Assembly (NCBI GenBank): GCA_035632395.1
Contig: DASQGX010000028.1
Span: forward strand, 1 to 6,639
Length of the DNA stretch: 6,639 bases
Reading direction: 5' to 3'
DNA from: REEB95 sp035632395
GTDB taxonomy: Bacteria; Pseudomonadota; Alphaproteobacteria; ATCC43930; CGMCC-115725
The notes under the pieces are model-generated. The model saw only the letters and a list, made by a program, of their open reading frames with translations. It made no database searches and was not told where the DNA came from. Shown one piece after another: positions 6,289 through 6,639 of this stretch; position 1 is the first letter of the stretch, and each line of letters begins with the position of its first letter. The position numbers and the translations under genes were made by a program.

Positions 6289-6639
6289 CTACACCCGCTT
6301 GCGCGGCGCGGCCGGGCGTGAATCATAGAACGGGCTCTGCAGATAGCGGCTCATCCCGAAGCGCACGAGCACGCCGACCACCGCCGCCGCCGGCAGCGCC
6401 AGCAGCACGCCGAGGAAGCCGAACAGCTTGCCGAAGGCCAGCAGCGCGAAGATCACCCATAGCGGATGCAGGTTGACGCGGTCGCCCACCAGCTTGGGCG
6501 ACAGGAAATTGGCCTCGACGCCCTGCCCGATTGCGAAGATCACCAAAACGCTGCCGGCCGCCACCCAGGTTGGGGTCTGCACAAGCGTCAGGCCCATCGC
6601 CAGCACGAAGCCGATGGCGCTGCCGATGATTGGAATGAA
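6289..6639 (-). CDS. AI-2E family transporter, C-terminal part (partial, runs off the right edge)
   Basis: The reading frame is open from the window edge to a TAG at 6291-6289, giving the last 116 residues of a membrane protein. The visible part opens FIPIIGSAIGFVLAMGL, the family's 'IPxxG' region. A hydrophobic helix follows at about fragment residues 26-43, then GVEANFLSPKLVGDRVNLHP (40-59), the signature of the AI-2E/PerM family (PF01594). A further long hydrophobic stretch, 60-92, contains LLAFGKLFGFLGVLLALP. The tail is short and basic (APRKRV). Family members are inner-membrane permeases; some export the AI-2 signal and others act as ion antiporters, so the substrate is not predictable and I give no symbol. 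The true start lies outside the window: GTG 6606 is internal, because 11 family-like codons precede it. The stop is 1 nt before the hdaA start, indicating an operon. Confidence 0.9.
   Translation of the reverse strand, partial: FIPIIGSAIGFVLAMGLTLVQTPTWVAAGSVLVIFAIGQGVEANFLSPKLVGDRVNLHPLWVIFALLAFGKLFGFLGVLLALPAAAVVGVLVRFGMSRYLQSPFYDSRPAAPRKRV

Overview
The window carries ordinary, GC-rich chromosomal housekeeping DNA from an alphaproteobacterium. Three things point there: the HdaA-type DnaA regulator with a short N-terminal clamp-binding motif directly after an AI-2E-family membrane protein gene, the ppk-ppx pair in the same neighbourhood, and rnd next to aspS. The sequence does not settle whether it is Hyphomicrobiales or Rhodospirillales. 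I see no phage, IS, CRISPR, tRNA or rRNA sequence.

Layout from left to right. (1) Positions 1-75, minus: the first 25 codons of aspS (aspartyl-tRNA synthetase), running off the left edge. (2) Positions 76-190: a divergent control region with a clear TTGACA -35 box for aspS. (3) Positions 191-1369, plus: rnd (RNase D). (4) Positions 1373-5040, minus: ppk (polyphosphate kinase 1) followed after 2 nt by ppx (exopolyphosphatase), a tight two-gene polyphosphate operon that meets rnd tail to tail. (5) Positions 5041-5106: a short divergent promoter region with two adjacent AT-rich inverted repeats. (6) Positions 5107-5622, plus: a SixA-type histidine phosphatase. (7) Positions 5619-6287, minus: hdaA, a DnaA-like AAA+ protein, meeting sixA with overlapping stop codons. 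(8) Positions 6289-6639, minus: the C-terminal 116 codons of an AI-2E-family permease gene, ending 1 nt before the hdaA start and continuing beyond the right edge.

Functional picture. PPK builds polyphosphate from ATP and PPX degrades it, and the two are co-transcribed. The SixA-like phosphatase is read divergently from ppk and may share its control region. HdaA is expected to promote inactivation of DnaA-ATP together with the sliding clamp, and it is translationally linked to the permease gene. RNase D trims tRNA and other stable RNA 3' ends. Coding density is very high: apart from the two divergent regions, junctions are 1-3 nt or overlapping, so any terminators must lie inside coding sequence. 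No stretch longer than about 115 bases lacks a gene. I found no convincing undescribed system. The points worth a second look are the shared control regions, several start-codon decisions and the placement of sixA.
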